Assembly (NCBI GenBank): GCA_020024185.1
Contig: JAHHUD010000036.1
Coordinates: forward strand, 1 to 16,018
From: Oscillospiraceae bacterium
GTDB lineage: Bacteria > Bacillota > Clostridia > Oscillospirales > Ruminococcaceae
Direction of reading: 5' to 3'
Length of the DNA: 16,018 nucleotides
Positions 15,805-16,018 of the stretch are shown here, in pieces; position 1 is the stretch's first letter, and the number at the start of each line of letters is the position of its first letter. Below the pieces are notes generated by a model. That model was not told the DNA's origin and did not search any database. It was given only the letters and a program-made list of their open reading frames with translations. The translations under genes were made by a program, and so were the position numbers.

Positions 15805-16018
15805 TGTCTCAATTGGAAAGAGTCTTTCCAAAGCAAGATGCGACCGCCGATTTACTATCGGCCAAGGCCATACGGACAGCCGGGTCGAATGCCGAAAACC
15901 GTAAAATCGGTTGGCAACTTCTGTTGCCTTATTGATTGAGTTAAAAGCTCAGTTTTATAAGAGTAGTAAAAGTAATCTTTGCTATATAGACTCTGATCCC
16001 ATTGTGATTTAACACATT
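15805..16018 (+). ncRNA. Structured non-coding RNA, possibly raiA-motif RNA
   Basis: No open reading frame of note, but a dense set of stems in otherwise AT-rich DNA. Perfect hairpins: TTGGAAAG/CTTTCCAA (15813-15831), GCCGAT/ATCGGC (15846-15862), AACCG/CGGTT (15897-15912) and GGCAAC/GTTGCC (15913-15928). A longer-range helix joins CGACC (15841-15845) to GGTCG (15883-15887), enclosing the second hairpin. ACGG (15872-15875) could pair with CCGT (15899-15902) as a pseudoknot. A weaker extended hairpin spans 15960-15994, and TGTGT at the start can meet ACACA near the window edge. A strong promoter fires just before it. A length of about 210 bases, the complex fold and a clostridial host suggest the raiA motif, a widespread Firmicute RNA of unknown mechanism; the consensus is from memory. 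It may continue past the edge. Confidence 0.7.

Noticed and set aside
15549..15836. Minus-strand frame of 95 codons after niaR
   Set aside because: Overlaps the niaR end and the promoters of the structured RNA; AT-driven Ile/Lys/Asn composition and no ribosome site.
15805..16018. T-box leader, c-di-AMP or other common riboswitch
   Set aside because: No T-box antiterminator sequence and none of the conserved core strings of TPP, FMN, SAM, cobalamin, lysine, glycine or ydaO-type switches that I can recognise.
1..16018. CRISPR arrays, insertion sequences, tRNA or rRNA genes, phage genes
   Set aside because: Scanned by eye: no regularly spaced repeats, transposase or integrase motifs, or tRNA-like cloverleafs were found.

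Overview
The window comes from a low-GC, Gram-positive anaerobe, most likely a Clostridia member of the Bacillota. The signs are very AT-rich intergenic DNA, strong AGGAGG-type ribosome binding sites, a NiaR-type NAD repressor, lipoproteins in place of periplasmic proteins, and an oxygen-independent route to quinolinate. No mobile element, tRNA, rRNA or CRISPR array is visible.

Layout. (1) 1-1990, + strand: a single-gene unit for a lipid-anchored, cell-surface flavoprotein reductase (fumarate-reductase-type FAD domain plus an FMN-binding domain), with its own promoter, a possible 5' stem and a strong terminator. (2) 2142-8669, - strand: a complete phosphate-starvation operon read as pstS-pstC-pstA-pstB-phoU-phoP-phoR. 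A two-copy 11-bp-spaced Pho-box-like repeat lies upstream of pstS, a GC-rich hairpin lies between pstS and pstC, and a terminator follows phoR. (3) 8681-8916, - strand: a small two-helix membrane protein with a CxxxC motif and its own terminator. (4) 9079-11732, - strand: a two-gene unit coding for a cytoplasmic protein that fuses a ParB-like domain to a BMP/PnrA-type nucleoside-binding domain, translationally coupled to a metallophosphoesterase. (5) 11888-15599, + strand: nadA-nadB-nadC-niaR, de novo NAD synthesis with its own repressor, preceded by a palindrome that overlaps the -35 box. (6) 15600-16018, + strand: no gene, but one or two promoters lead into a GC-rich, strongly folded non-coding RNA that probably reaches or passes the window edge; its size and layout suggest a raiA-motif RNA.

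How the genes work together. PstSCAB imports phosphate, PhoU reports uptake status, and PhoR/PhoP should feed back on the operon through the pstS Pho box. NadB makes iminoaspartate from aspartate, NadA condenses it with dihydroxyacetone phosphate to quinolinate, and NadC converts that to nicotinate mononucleotide; NiaR, the last gene, should shut the operon when niacin is plentiful. NadB and the surface reductase share the same FAD-domain fold and the same set of active-site His/Arg positions, but act in different compartments. The parts whose job is least clear are the ParB/BMP fusion with its phosphoesterase partner, and the structured RNA at the right edge.
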